Assembly: GCA_016841325.1 (NCBI GenBank)
Contig: JAENZJ010000020.1
Span: 1-45,816, forward strand
DNA: 45,816 nt
Direction of reading: 5' to 3'
DNA from: Thermincola carboxydiphila
GTDB taxonomy: Bacteria > Bacillota > Thermincolia > Thermincolales > UBA2595
The notes below the pieces were generated by a model, which was given only the letters and a program-made list of their open reading frames with translations, searched no databases and was not told where the DNA came from. Numbering within the stretch: the first letter of the stretch is position 1; each line of letters opens with the position of its first letter. Of the stretch, positions 36,106 to 44,429 are shown in pieces. Position numbers and translations under genes: made by a program.

Positions 36106-37557
36106 TTAGATAGTCGGGTTGGTTCCTGCTGCTTTTTGATCCCAGTAGTACTGAGTGTTCTTGAAGGTTTCAGCCTTGGAATCACTGTGACACTTCCAGC
36201 AAACAGCCATGTTGGTGTAACGCTTCAGAGCTGAGGATGCGTTTACATCAGGTGAGGTTACAGGCTGATCCTGAGCATCCAGCATGATTGAAGCATCAGT
36301 ACCGTGAGCGAAGTGGCAGGTCAGACATACCATGTTAGTGCCTTCACCGATCATACCGGCCTTGAGGCCCTGGCTGATCTTATGACGGAATGCTGAACTG
36401 AAGGTACCGGTTTCTTCTGCGGCGGTGTTAGCATTGTAGTCGGTGTGGCAGGCAGCACAGAATGCGTTAACACCTGACACGTAAGTGGTAACTTCATTTA
36501 CAGGTACATTGTTGGGAGCAGTGGCAATCTGATTCAGACCTACCTTAACAACAGTAGCCGGAGCTACATCCATTTGTACCTTGGTCAGGTCAGCCGGCAG
36601 TACGCCGCTTGGATCTGTGAAGTAGCCTTCATTGTAATGAATTTCAAGGACATCATTGTAAGACTGGGTCGGGTTGCCCTGAACCTTGTAGTTCCATTCT
36701 GCTGTTCCATCTGCGTCACTGTCATACAGAACACGGATCTGTGACCAGTAAACCTTGGGCCTTCCGTATGTGTAACCATAGAGCCATGGCTCTGTAATAG
36801 CATTTCCATCAGCATCTACTGCTGTGTAGTGTCCGGTAGCTGAATCAAGAGCAATGGTAGCATTTACAATCTTCTTACCACCGGTCGGGTTGCCGGCTGC
36901 ATCTGTAGGAGCAGTTGCACCCATGTTGTTGGGGTTGTAATGGAGAAGCCTGTCACTGTAGGAACCGTGCGGAGCGTGGCAGCTGGCACAGGTAAATTCC
37001 TTACCCCAGGTGTTTACATCAGTACTGGTCCTGTTACCACCAGGTGCTGCACTTGTGGTCATAACACCGGTAGCCATGTGGACTGATGCATTACCTACTA
37101 CCTTGTCAGGGTCACCGCCGAAGGTACCGGCATTGGAACCCTCGAATACGTTGTAGAAGCCTAAAGTACCGTCATGGCAAGCTGTACAGGTGTTATATAC
37201 ACCGTTTTTGAACAGCAGGTCCCTGCCTGAAGCGGTGTGAGTCTGGTGGCAGGAAGCACATGAGTTGGTGTCATTGGTGTACTCACCGTGTGTCGCGTGC
37301 CCTTCAACGTTTTTGATAACATCACTGAAACTTGTTCCATCATTTACATCTACGTTTTTACCTGTTTGGTTAGCGTTTACCAGCCCGGGTGTAACGGTAG
37401 TTGAATCAACATAACCACCGCCGGAAGTCAGAGGAGTATTGTACTTGTCAGAAGTTGTGTCCGGATCATAATCTCCAGGTGCGGCAAGTGCAACACTTAC
37501 TCCGAGTGTCAGCATTAAGGCCAGTGCTAACGCCATTACTAAGCTGAACTTTTTCAC
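36106..37557 (-). CDS. Secreted six-heme c-type cytochrome, OmcS-like heme pattern
   Basis: The 483-residue protein has a signal peptide (KKFSLVMALALALMLTLGVSVALA) and six CxxCH sites at residues 100, 124, 190, 367, 411 and 453. Extra histidines that could complete bis-His ligation are 87/90, 107, 160, 197, 392 and 418. The series CASCHQTH, CTACHDG, CASCHAPHG, CAACHTD, CLTCHFAHG and a C-terminal CWKCH resembles the OmcS series as I recall it (CEGCHTMH, CLNCH, CSSCHDPHG, CANCHTD, CLSCHRAH, CNKCH). The GTG at 37557 has AAAGGAGG upstream. A TTG further upstream, behind GGGGGTGAG, would lengthen the signal peptide. There is a 177-residue stretch between hemes 3 and 4 that is longer than in OmcS. 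I infer an extracellular electron-carrying, possibly filament-forming protein. Confidence 0.9.
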   Translation of the reverse strand: MKKFSLVMALALALMLTLGVSVALAAPGDYDPDTTSDKYNTPLTSGGGYVDSTTVTPGLVNANQTGKNVDVNDGTSFSDVIKNVEGHATHGEYTNDTNSCASCHQTHTASGRDLLFKNGVYNTCTACHDGTLGFYNVFEGSNAGTFGGDPDKVVGNASVHMATGVMTTSAAPGGNRTSTDVNTWGKEFTCASCHAPHGSYSDRLLHYNPNNMGATAPTDAAGNPTGGKKIVNATIALDSATGHYTAVDADGNAITEPWLYGYTYGRPKVYWSQIRVLYDSDADGTAEWNYKVQGNPTQSYNDVLEIHYNEGYFTDPSGVLPADLTKVQMDVAPATVVKVGLNQIATAPNNVPVNEVTTYVSGVNAFCAACHTDYNANTAAEETGTFSSAFRHKISQGLKAGMIGEGTNMVCLTCHFAHGTDASIMLDAQDQPVTSPDVNASSALKRYTNMAVCWKCHSDSKAETFKNTQYYWDQKAAGTNPTI

Positions 37558-37686
37558 TTTGTTTCCTCCTTTAATCTCTGCGGTCATTTTAGAATATTTC
37601 ACCATGCTTTTCAATGTCTCACCCCCTTTCTTCAGCAAACTCAGGTGATTGATCAGTGGAAAACCACATGATACCATGGTTATGAA

Positions 37687-38700
37687 TTACCGGGTCTGGA
37701 ATACGGCCACCCTTTGGTTGGTGGTATCTGTCACATATATCCGGCCCCTCTCGTCAACAAACAGGCCATTAGGCAGGGAGAACTGTTTTTCTCCTTCACC
37801 GTATCCACCAATGGAGAATACCTGTTTACCGTCTTTGTCAAAACCGTAAATCCTGTGGGTCAGATTGCTGACAGCATAGATATTGCCCTGAGAATCGACT
37901 CCGATACCCCTGGGGTTGACAAATACTGACTGGCCCTTGCCATCCTTGGAACCATTTACTGTCTTCTTGTATTTCCCGTCTTTGTCAAATACCTGGAGCC
38001 TCTGGTTTCCTGTATCAGTAATATAAACATTTCCGTCATTATCCACGGCTACCGCATTGGGAGCATTCAGCTCACCAGGCTTGGTGCCTTTCTTGCCATA
38101 TTCTTTGATTAATTTACCATTTAAGTCAAAGGTCTTAACTGTATGGCTCTTGACATCAGTTACATAAACCCGGTCATTTTTGATTGCTATCCCTGCAGGC
38201 ATCTGAAAAATATTTTCTGAAGCGTTTTTCTCAGCAAACAGGCCCTTGAAGTTACCGTCTTTGTCAAATCTGGACACACTCCCGTTATACAGGTCAGCCA
38301 CATAAATGGTCCCTTTACTGTCTCCGGCCAGCCCATACGGGAACTGGAACTGTCCCGGCTCGGTACCTGCTTTGCCAAAGGTCTTTATGGGATTTCCTTC
38401 ATAATCAAAGATTTGTACCCTCTTGTTATTTGTATCAGCTATATATATCTGTTCATTGGCTACGGTGACTGCCATGGGTTTGTCAAACTCACCGCCCCCG
38501 AACTTACCATAAATCAGTCTTACAAAAGACGGCTCACCCGAAGGAGTGGCAGCAAAGTTCTGCAGCCCGTTGAAGACATCTTTATTGGTCAGGTAACTGT
38601 ACAGAAATCCTGTCAGTGAGATTACAAACATCAACTGTACAATCCAGTAGACGTATTTTCGTTTGATGGTAATACCTGTTTTTCCCGCAACTTCTGCCAT
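37687..38700 (-). CDS. Membrane-anchored NHL-repeat beta-propeller
   Basis: One N-terminal helix (YWIVQLMFVISLTGFLYSYL) anchors an extracellular propeller of about six NHL blades. Repeated motifs include PMAVTVANEQIYIADTNNKRVQIF, PYGLAGDSKGTIYVADLYNG and PNAVAVDNDGNVYITDTGNQRLQVF. Such propellers often bind protein or carbohydrate partners. The neighbours are a TPR protein and the hexaheme cytochrome, so I infer a role in cytochrome assembly or docking. It lacks heme motifs. The ribosome-binding site is weak (GGGATGAT). Confidence 0.87.
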   Translation of the reverse strand: MAEVAGKTGITIKRKYVYWIVQLMFVISLTGFLYSYLTNKDVFNGLQNFAATPSGEPSFVRLIYGKFGGGEFDKPMAVTVANEQIYIADTNNKRVQIFDYEGNPIKTFGKAGTEPGQFQFPYGLAGDSKGTIYVADLYNGSVSRFDKDGNFKGLFAEKNASENIFQMPAGIAIKNDRVYVTDVKSHTVKTFDLNGKLIKEYGKKGTKPGELNAPNAVAVDNDGNVYITDTGNQRLQVFDKDGKYKKTVNGSKDGKGQSVFVNPRGIGVDSQGNIYAVSNLTHRIYGFDKDGKQVFSIGGYGEGEKQFSLPNGLFVDERGRIYVTDTTNQRVAVFQTR

Positions 38701-38790
38701 ATCATCCCGGCTTTAAGCAGCCGGTCTTCACCTCTCTTACGGTTTATTTTGCATATTTGTGGTATAACTGCTGGTACCAATGAGTTGAAG

Positions 38791-39456
38791 TTATTTAAGC
38801 CTGGCCAGGGCGTCCTTGGCTTCCTGGAACTTGGGGTCATAATCCAAGGCTCTCTGGTAAAGCTCCTTTGCCCCTTTTTCGTCCCCTGTTTTTTCCGCAG
38901 AAACACCTATCTGGTAAATCACATCTGCTGAACCCGGGTTTTCATCATTGGCCCTGTTGAGGGCAGTAATCGCCGACTTGTAATTGCCCTGGAGGTTATA
39001 CACAACACCCATCATCATAAAGGGCTTGTAATCCCTTGGTGCCAGCTTGGCTGCCTGGGAAAACGCTTCCAGTGCCTCATCATATTTCTGCATATCCTTA
39101 TAAACCAGTCCCATATTATAGTGAGGAGCAGCATATTTCTTGTCAAGGTCCGCAGCAATCTGGAACTGCTGCAGGGCTTCACTGTTTTTGGTTTTCAGGA
39201 ACAGGGTATAGCCGTAGTTGACTCTCATTTCAGGGTTTTTCGGTTCAGCTTCAACCTGGGACTTGTAAAATGCCAGCTGTTGGTCAATACGGGTTTCCTC
39301 TACTGACTTCCAGAAAAATGTCTTGCCCACCAGGAAACCTGATGCCACAAATACGGTTGCCGATACCAGAATAACAGCGATAGCCTGTAAAAGAGTAAAG
39401 GTCTTTTCATGTGAATTGATCCTTATTTTCCCGGCTTCTGGTGTTGCAGAACTCAT
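38791..39456 (-). CDS. Membrane-anchored TPR protein
   Basis: An N-terminal cytoplasmic segment and one helix (TLLQAIAVILVSATVFVASGFLVG) precede about four TPR units. Visible units include NPEMRVNYGYTLFLKTKNSEALQQF and YAAPHYNMGLVYKDMQKYDEALEAF. The 221-residue protein probably is an extracytoplasmic scaffold. AAGGAGGAAT precedes the ATG. It lies 14 bases after the 12-heme gene and 90 bases before the NHL gene. TPR proteins also occur in cytochrome maturation (CcmH/NrfG-like), so an assembly role is plausible. Confidence 0.87.
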   Translation of the reverse strand: MSSATPEAGKIRINSHEKTFTLLQAIAVILVSATVFVASGFLVGKTFFWKSVEETRIDQQLAFYKSQVEAEPKNPEMRVNYGYTLFLKTKNSEALQQFQIAADLDKKYAAPHYNMGLVYKDMQKYDEALEAFSQAAKLAPRDYKPFMMMGVVYNLQGNYKSAITALNRANDENPGSADVIYQIGVSAEKTGDEKGAKELYQRALDYDPKFQEAKDALARLK

Positions 39457-39470
39457 CAGTCAATTCCTCC

Positions 39471-40706
39471 TTATTGTACTGGTGTAATTTTTATCTTTGG
39501 CTGGGGAAGCTTTTTGCTGTCAGTATCCTTAATCCGGTGACATGTGGAACAAGAACTCCTTACATGGCACTGGAGACACTTGGGTTCAAGAACCGCATAC
39601 CTGGGTGGAACCTCTATGGGATGGGAAAGCCGCCAGGAACGATTCTTATGGATACTGGGATGGCATGAAGAACAGGCAGCCTTTTGGGTGGTCCCTTTGA
39701 CATCAGTTCTGGGGCTGTGGCAGACAAGGCACCTTTGTTCATCACTCTCTGCCCTCTTGCCGTGTTCAAAGGGCCAGTTGTCATCATGGGTCACAGGCCG
39801 CTTTTTATGACAATCAACACAGTATTCGTTGGTTTTGGCATAGTCGGTATAGTCAGAATCGGAACCTGTCTGCATGCTTGCCAGGTAGCTGGCCACCGGG
39901 TCCTCCTCATCAGGCATCTGGTTTGAGGTTACTCCGGGTGCCTTGATATATGAATGACAGGTATCACAGTAGTCAATATCCTTTTTCGCCTGCTGTCCGT
40001 GATTTACTTTAAATGAGCTCTCCCTGTGGTTTTCAGGCATCATATTGCCGCTGTGACAGGCCTCACAGGCCACAGTAACTCCCCGCCTGCCATGGCAGTC
40101 CATGCACAGCTGCATTTCCGGCAGGGTAAATTCCGGGTCCATTACCTTAGTCCCGGCAGCCCTGTCCCACTCACTAAAATCCCCTCCCATTGTCATTCCC
40201 CGGGAGGCTATATTTCCATGGGCCACTCCCTGGTGGCATTTAACACAGGCAACACCTTTTTCGTTATGCCTTTCATGGGGTATATACAGCCCCGGATATG
40301 AAGGTGATACCTTTCTGTCGGTGGAATGGCACTGCAGGCACCGGTCATCAGGGATTTCTTCCGTCATCCGTATTGGCAGTTCATAAGTCTTGGTTACATA
40401 ATGGTACAGTTCTTTGGTAGCAACAACCTTATGCTTAAGGGCATTGGTCAGCCCAGGGTCAACATGGCAGGTAACGCAGTCTACCTGGCTGTGGGATGAA
40501 GCCTCCCATGTAGCCACCTCGGGTTTCATTATGTGACAGGTTGCACAAAAATTCGGAGTCGAAGTTGCATAGGTCACTCCGATAAATGATACAATCATAA
40601 ACAAGAACACACCCATGGTGATGATTGTGAATTTAAGTATTTTCTTTGGGTCACTGAACACTTTTGCCAGAGGCAGTGTTCTCAATTTCTGTAAATCTAT
40701 TTTCAT
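39471..40706 (-). CDS. Membrane-anchored 12-heme cytochrome, NapC/NrfH-like N-terminus
   Basis: A single helix (KFTIITMGVFLFMIVSFIGVTYA) is followed by a NapC/NirT/NrfH-like tetraheme part, with CATCHIMKPE at residue 54, CVTCH at 77, CLQCH at 123 and CVKCHQGVAHG at 154. Eight more CxxCH sites follow at about 201, 214, 247, 296, 326, 345, 377 and 386, for 12 in total. NapC-type proteins oxidise menaquinol in the membrane and pass electrons outward. The extra eight hemes could extend the wire across the cell wall. GGAGGTCC precedes the ATG. It is the first gene of a four-gene transcript ending at the hexaheme gene. Confidence 0.92.
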   Translation of the reverse strand: MKIDLQKLRTLPLAKVFSDPKKILKFTIITMGVFLFMIVSFIGVTYATSTPNFCATCHIMKPEVATWEASSHSQVDCVTCHVDPGLTNALKHKVVATKELYHYVTKTYELPIRMTEEIPDDRCLQCHSTDRKVSPSYPGLYIPHERHNEKGVACVKCHQGVAHGNIASRGMTMGGDFSEWDRAAGTKVMDPEFTLPEMQLCMDCHGRRGVTVACEACHSGNMMPENHRESSFKVNHGQQAKKDIDYCDTCHSYIKAPGVTSNQMPDEEDPVASYLASMQTGSDSDYTDYAKTNEYCVDCHKKRPVTHDDNWPFEHGKRAESDEQRCLVCHSPRTDVKGTTQKAACSSCHPSIHKNRSWRLSHPIEVPPRYAVLEPKCLQCHVRSSCSTCHRIKDTDSKKLPQPKIKITPVQ

Positions 40707-41005
40707 GGCGGACCTCCAGGCCTGGTTTATGGTTGGGCTATAGGACTAAAACTGGTGGATATGTAGCCTTATCCGTGAGCCTTTGGAGCGTTCCGTTCCC
40801 GGTCAAACACAATGTTATCACAAGTCCGTGGTTCCGGCATGTGCCAGAAGTCCTGTAATTATACAGCCGGAAACTACTGATTATTTATGCCTGAATGACC
40901 CTGTACACGGTGAAAAAGGACATGTACTTTTGTATCTATCCGGCTCTTTCACAGGATAGCCGCCGGAATCTGTTTAAAGGAAAAAACTCAAGCTCCGGAG
41001 AGCTT
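40707..41005. other. Leader region of the cytochrome operon
   Basis: No gene is seen in these 299 bases. TATAAT occurs on the minus strand in GGCTGTATAATTACAG near 40855-40870, without a clear -35 box, so an activator such as the adjacent response regulator might be needed. I found no match to the GEMM or cGAMP riboswitch consensus. Confidence 0.4.
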
Positions 41006-41054
41006 TAAAAAACAGGGGCAGATGTTTCCCGCCGGAGGAATACATCTACCCCTG
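41006..41054 (-). terminator. Terminator of the response-regulator gene
   Basis: CAGGGGCAGATGT (41013-41025) pairs with ACATCTACCCCTG (41042-41054) with one mismatch, and the minus strand continues TTTTTT. It separates the regulator from the 12-heme gene. Confidence 0.8.
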
Positions 41055-41072
41055 TCCATGTTAAAATTTAAG

Positions 41073-41753
41073 TTAACTGCCGCTGCTTTCGCGGACGACC
41101 TTGGAATATGGTTTGGTCAGGTTATTCTTGACAGCATAAGCAGCAGCTTCTGCCCTATTGCTAAAATTAAGCTTGCTGAGGATACCGCTTACATAGTTTT
41201 TAATAGTATTGTTGCTTAACATCAAAATCTGGGCTATTTCTTTATTGGTCTTACCATCGGCAATCAAGGCCAAAATCCGTTTTTCCTGAGGGTTTAGCAG
41301 CACTTCTTTTTTCTCAGGAACTGAAAAACCGTTTTTCACCCTGTCTATTACCTTTGAGGTGATTGACGGGTCCAGCATGGATTTCCCTTCATGAACCATT
41401 CTGATTGCCCTGATAAGTTCTTCACCCTTCATCTGTTTTGGCAGCAAACCATTTGCGCCTGCCGAAATAGCCTCAAAAATGCTGTCTTCATCTGAAGGCG
41501 AGATTAACATAATTGTTTTTGTCCCTGGATGCTTTGCATTAACCCTTTTGCATACTTCAACGGCACAGCCGTCATTTAGACGGGAATCCATGATCAGGAT
41601 TTCAGGATTATGTTGGTCCACCTTTTTCATGACTTCAGTACATACCGCCGCCTCACCGACAACTTCAAAATCTTCTGCGCGTTTCAAAATAAAACTGATA
41701 CCCAGCCGGAAAACCTCATGACTGTCAGCAACCAGAATTTTGAGTTTCTTCAT
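41073..41753 (-). CDS. LuxR/NarL-type response regulator
   Basis: The receiver domain (about residues 1-120) starts KILVADSHEVFRLG with the phosphoacceptor Asp56 in EILIMDSRLND and LLPK near its end. The HTH domain has LNPQEKRILALIADGKTNKEIAQ and LSNNTIKNYVSGILSKL. The ATG at 41753 with GGGAGGAAAAT gives 226 residues; the frame extends to 41804. No histidine kinase is adjacent. Its location directly upstream of the cytochrome operon suggests it may regulate it. Confidence 0.92.
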   Translation of the reverse strand: MKKLKILVADSHEVFRLGISFILKRAEDFEVVGEAAVCTEVMKKVDQHNPEILIMDSRLNDGCAVEVCKRVNAKHPGTKTIMLISPSDEDSIFEAISAGANGLLPKQMKGEELIRAIRMVHEGKSMLDPSITSKVIDRVKNGFSVPEKKEVLLNPQEKRILALIADGKTNKEIAQILMLSNNTIKNYVSGILSKLNFSNRAEAAAYAVKNNLTKPYSKVVRESSGS

Positions 41754-42121
41754 ATTTTCCTCCCTCCATAATTCCCCCTGCAGTTCAGTACCTGACACTT
41801 TCATCAGAATACATGTATTTATACTGCATCATAATACTGCTTGCCACAGGCTTACCTGATGTAAACACCGGAGAGCAAATACAATATTATGTAAACTTCT
41901 CTACATTACTTTTCGACATGTCCATCAGGATTCCTTCCAATTTTGCGAATTGTCTGACTAGTAAATGTTGGGCTCCTAACCAATTGATTGGTATTTTCAA
42001 AAAAACAGGTAACATAATCCTGGTCTTCTCAATATCCATATATTATGAAAGATGTTTTACAGGTCACCAGGTGACCTCAGATACCAGGTGGTCTTATGAT
42101 ACCAGAAGGGAGAGATTATTC
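41754..42121. other. Divergent intergenic region with a Spo0A-like box and a palindrome
   Basis: The region separates the response regulator from the glycosyltransferase. It contains one TGTCGAA on the minus strand (41912-41918) and the perfect palindrome AGGTCACCAGGTGACCT (42061-42077), a candidate operator 45 bases before the glycosyltransferase start. The plus-strand frame is open through it, but its translation looks unlike any protein family. Confidence 0.45.
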
Positions 42122-43267
42122 TTGTCAGTTGCCATAATATCCCCCGGACTTCTTCCAATCCCACCGGTCCTGGGAGGCTCTGTGGAGACAGTGGTCCAGA
42201 AAATGGTTGAAAATATACCTGCAGAGATTAATATTGACATATTTGCCCGGACACACCGCTCACAGCCCCGGGAGGAAACCATCGGCAAGATACGCTACCA
42301 CAGGTTCCCTGCAGGCCCCGAGTATTTCCGGCAGATTCGTACCAGGGTAACTGCAGAAAAATACCCTGTTATCCAGGTAGAAAACCGCCCCCTGTTTATC
42401 CCCCGGACCAGGGCCGAAAGCCCGAAAAGTAAATTCATCTGCAGCCTGCACTCCCTGGTCCACATTGACCCACAGCTCATCAGGCCGGCAGGGGTGCTGA
42501 ATATATTTCGGCAGTGTACAAAAATCCTTGTTTACAGCGATTTCATGAAAAAGCGGCTGCAGGAAATGTTCCCCTCAACTGCCGACAGGGTCAGCTTCAT
42601 TCACCTGGGAACTGATCCCGGTCAGTTTAGGCCCCGCTGGGAACCAGATATCAGCAGCAAGGTGCAAAATCTGAAAAAAATTCTAAACATCCCGGAAGAC
42701 CACAAAACGGTCCTTTTTGCCGGACGCTTGATCCCCAAAAAGGGACCTGATATCCTGATCCGTGCCATGAAACACATATTAAGGGAATATCCCAGGTGCT
42801 GCCTGGTAATTGTCGGTGGAAGCTGGTTTGCCAACAGGAAGGCATCCCCTTATATAAAGGAACTGCGCCAACTTGCGGCCTCTATTTCGGGGAATATACG
42901 TTTCACCAATTATGTCAGCCAGGCCGAACTGCCCCTTTGTTTTGCCATGGCAGATGTCTTTGTGTGCCCTTCCCAGTGGGATGAGCCCTTTGGCCTGGTA
43001 AATGTTGAAGCTATGGCTTCAGGGGTGCCTGTGGTGGCATGCTCCCGGGGAGGGATTCCGGAAATAGTTAAAAACGGGGAAACGGGATTTCTGGTCCCAA
43101 ATGAAAAAGAACCAGGCTCTTATATTGAACCGGTTCTAAATCTGCTCAAAAATGACCAGCTGGCCCACAGCTTTGGTATTAACGGCCGCAAGGCAGTGGA
43201 ATCCTATTTTAACTGGCAGAGGGCGGGAAGTGAGTTATCCCGGCTGTATAAAACAATCCTCCGCTAA
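42122..43267 (+). CDS. Glycosyltransferase family 4 (CotSA-like)
   Basis: This 381-residue GT-B enzyme starts MSVAIISPGLLPIPPVLGGSVE, the nucleotide-side domain of GT4 enzymes. The donor-binding half has FAGRLIPKKGPDIL, VCPSQWDEPFGLVNVEAMASGVP and RGGIPEIV. It resembles CotSA, a spore-coat-associated glycosyltransferase of Bacillus. I set the start at TTG 42122, with AGGGAGAG upstream. The frame continues to 41813 but that part has no family similarity. The Spo0A-like box upstream would fit a sporulation role. Confidence 0.88.
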   Translation: MSVAIISPGLLPIPPVLGGSVETVVQKMVENIPAEINIDIFARTHRSQPREETIGKIRYHRFPAGPEYFRQIRTRVTAEKYPVIQVENRPLFIPRTRAESPKSKFICSLHSLVHIDPQLIRPAGVLNIFRQCTKILVYSDFMKKRLQEMFPSTADRVSFIHLGTDPGQFRPRWEPDISSKVQNLKKILNIPEDHKTVLFAGRLIPKKGPDILIRAMKHILREYPRCCLVIVGGSWFANRKASPYIKELRQLAASISGNIRFTNYVSQAELPLCFAMADVFVCPSQWDEPFGLVNVEAMASGVPVVACSRGGIPEIVKNGETGFLVPNEKEPGSYIEPVLNLLKNDQLAHSFGINGRKAVESYFNWQRAGSELSRLYKTILR

Positions 43268-44298
43268 AAATCAATTTTATGCTGAAAAAACCCAGCTTTT
43301 CTCATGGCCTTAAAAATGATACAGACAGCCGGACCCAGAAATATCCCCCCCAGCCCGATAACTTTAAAACCTACATACATGCTTATTATTGTGGTCAGTG
43401 GGCTTAATCCTATGTTTTGGCCCAGAATTTTCGGCTCTATGATCCGCCTGAGAACTATTATGAGCAAATAAAGGACTATAATTCCCACTGCGGTAAAACT
43501 GTCTCCTGTCATAAACAGAAATGCTGACCAGGGAAGCATCACAAATCCCGTTCCCAGGATAGGGAGGATGTCTACCAAAACAATCAGCAGTGCCAGAGCC
43601 AGGGCGTATCTGATATCCAAAATCAGGAGCCCCGCAACAATAAACAGGTATGTAATCAGGCTGATAATCAGCTGGGCCCGGACAAAACCAACTATAGCGT
43701 GATTGATGTCATCAAGAATTATCCTGACTTTTTCCCTTGCCCTGTCAGTGAAAAGCCTGAGGAAACTTTGCTTTAAATCCGGAAGCTGCAGGCTGAAGAG
43801 ATAAAAGCTCACCAGAGTCACAATTACCAAAACAAAGATATCGGGAACAGCTTTGGCTGTACCTACCAGGAATCCGGTACCGGTACTTATCTGGTTTCCC
43901 AGGTTAACTGCCTCTCCGATGGTTGTCTGGATACTCTGGATTATTTCCACAGGCACATCTTCAAAAATTTCCTGAGCCCTGAGCACAATTGACTCCAGGC
44001 TCCTGCCCAGGTTCTCGGCATATTCAGGCATCTGCCGGAGAAGAGCCGTAAACTGAATTACTATTTTGGTAGAACCTAAAATGGTCAGTCCACCGGCAAC
44101 TAAAAGAACAATAAGGTAATTTGCGGTTACAGCTATAATTCGCTTCCCCTTTAACAGCAAGTGCAGCTTTGACACAACCGGCTCAAACAGGATGGCAAGC
44201 ACAAGGGCTGTCAGGAAAGGTACAAAGTGTGGTGAAATATAGTATAGCAAAGCCAGGACTATTAAGGTATAGACCATTCTAACTATAGGATGTAACAA
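43264..44298 (-). CDS. AI-2E family transporter (UPF0118)
   Basis: The 344-residue protein has about seven to eight membrane helices and the family ending with PLTTIISMYVGFKVIGLGGIFLGPAVCIIF. Relatives export autoinducer-2 or transport ions such as Na+/H+. The start is TTG at 44298, with GGAGGT six bases upstream. Its stop codon overlaps the stop of the convergent glycosyltransferase, so the two transcripts overlap and no terminator lies between them. Confidence 0.9.
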   Translation of the reverse strand: MLHPIVRMVYTLIVLALLYYISPHFVPFLTALVLAILFEPVVSKLHLLLKGKRIIAVTANYLIVLLVAGGLTILGSTKIVIQFTALLRQMPEYAENLGRSLESIVLRAQEIFEDVPVEIIQSIQTTIGEAVNLGNQISTGTGFLVGTAKAVPDIFVLVIVTLVSFYLFSLQLPDLKQSFLRLFTDRAREKVRIILDDINHAIVGFVRAQLIISLITYLFIVAGLLILDIRYALALALLIVLVDILPILGTGFVMLPWSAFLFMTGDSFTAVGIIVLYLLIIVLRRIIEPKILGQNIGLSPLTTIISMYVGFKVIGLGGIFLGPAVCIIFKAMRKAGFFQHKIDF

Positions 44299-44354
44299 GA
44301 CCGCACCTCCATTCACAGACAGTATTCCATTTTCTACTTTACATAATATCGCAG

Positions 44355-44370
44355 GTGTTAGCAGTAACAC
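44355..44370. promoter_or_regulatory. Inverted repeat GTGTTA-N4-TAACAC
   Basis: The two 6-bp arms are perfect. The repeat lies between the divergent AI-2E gene and the 44430 gene, 17 bases before a TATAAT-like box (CATATAATGG). It is a candidate operator. Confidence 0.35.
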
Positions 44371-44429
44371 TTAAATTATACCTGCATATAATGGATAAAA
44401 CGACCTTTACATAAAAGGAGTGAAATAAA

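Noticed and set aside
40707-41005. c-di-GMP or cGAMP (GEMM) riboswitch upstream of the cytochrome operon
   Set aside because: Geobacter cytochrome genes often have one, but I could not find the GGCAAACC and AAGCC core blocks on the minus strand.
41813-42121. N-terminal extension of the glycosyltransferase
   Set aside because: The translated extension has no family similarity, and a TTG with AGGGAGAG precedes the conserved GT4 start. The extension also covers a likely promoter region.
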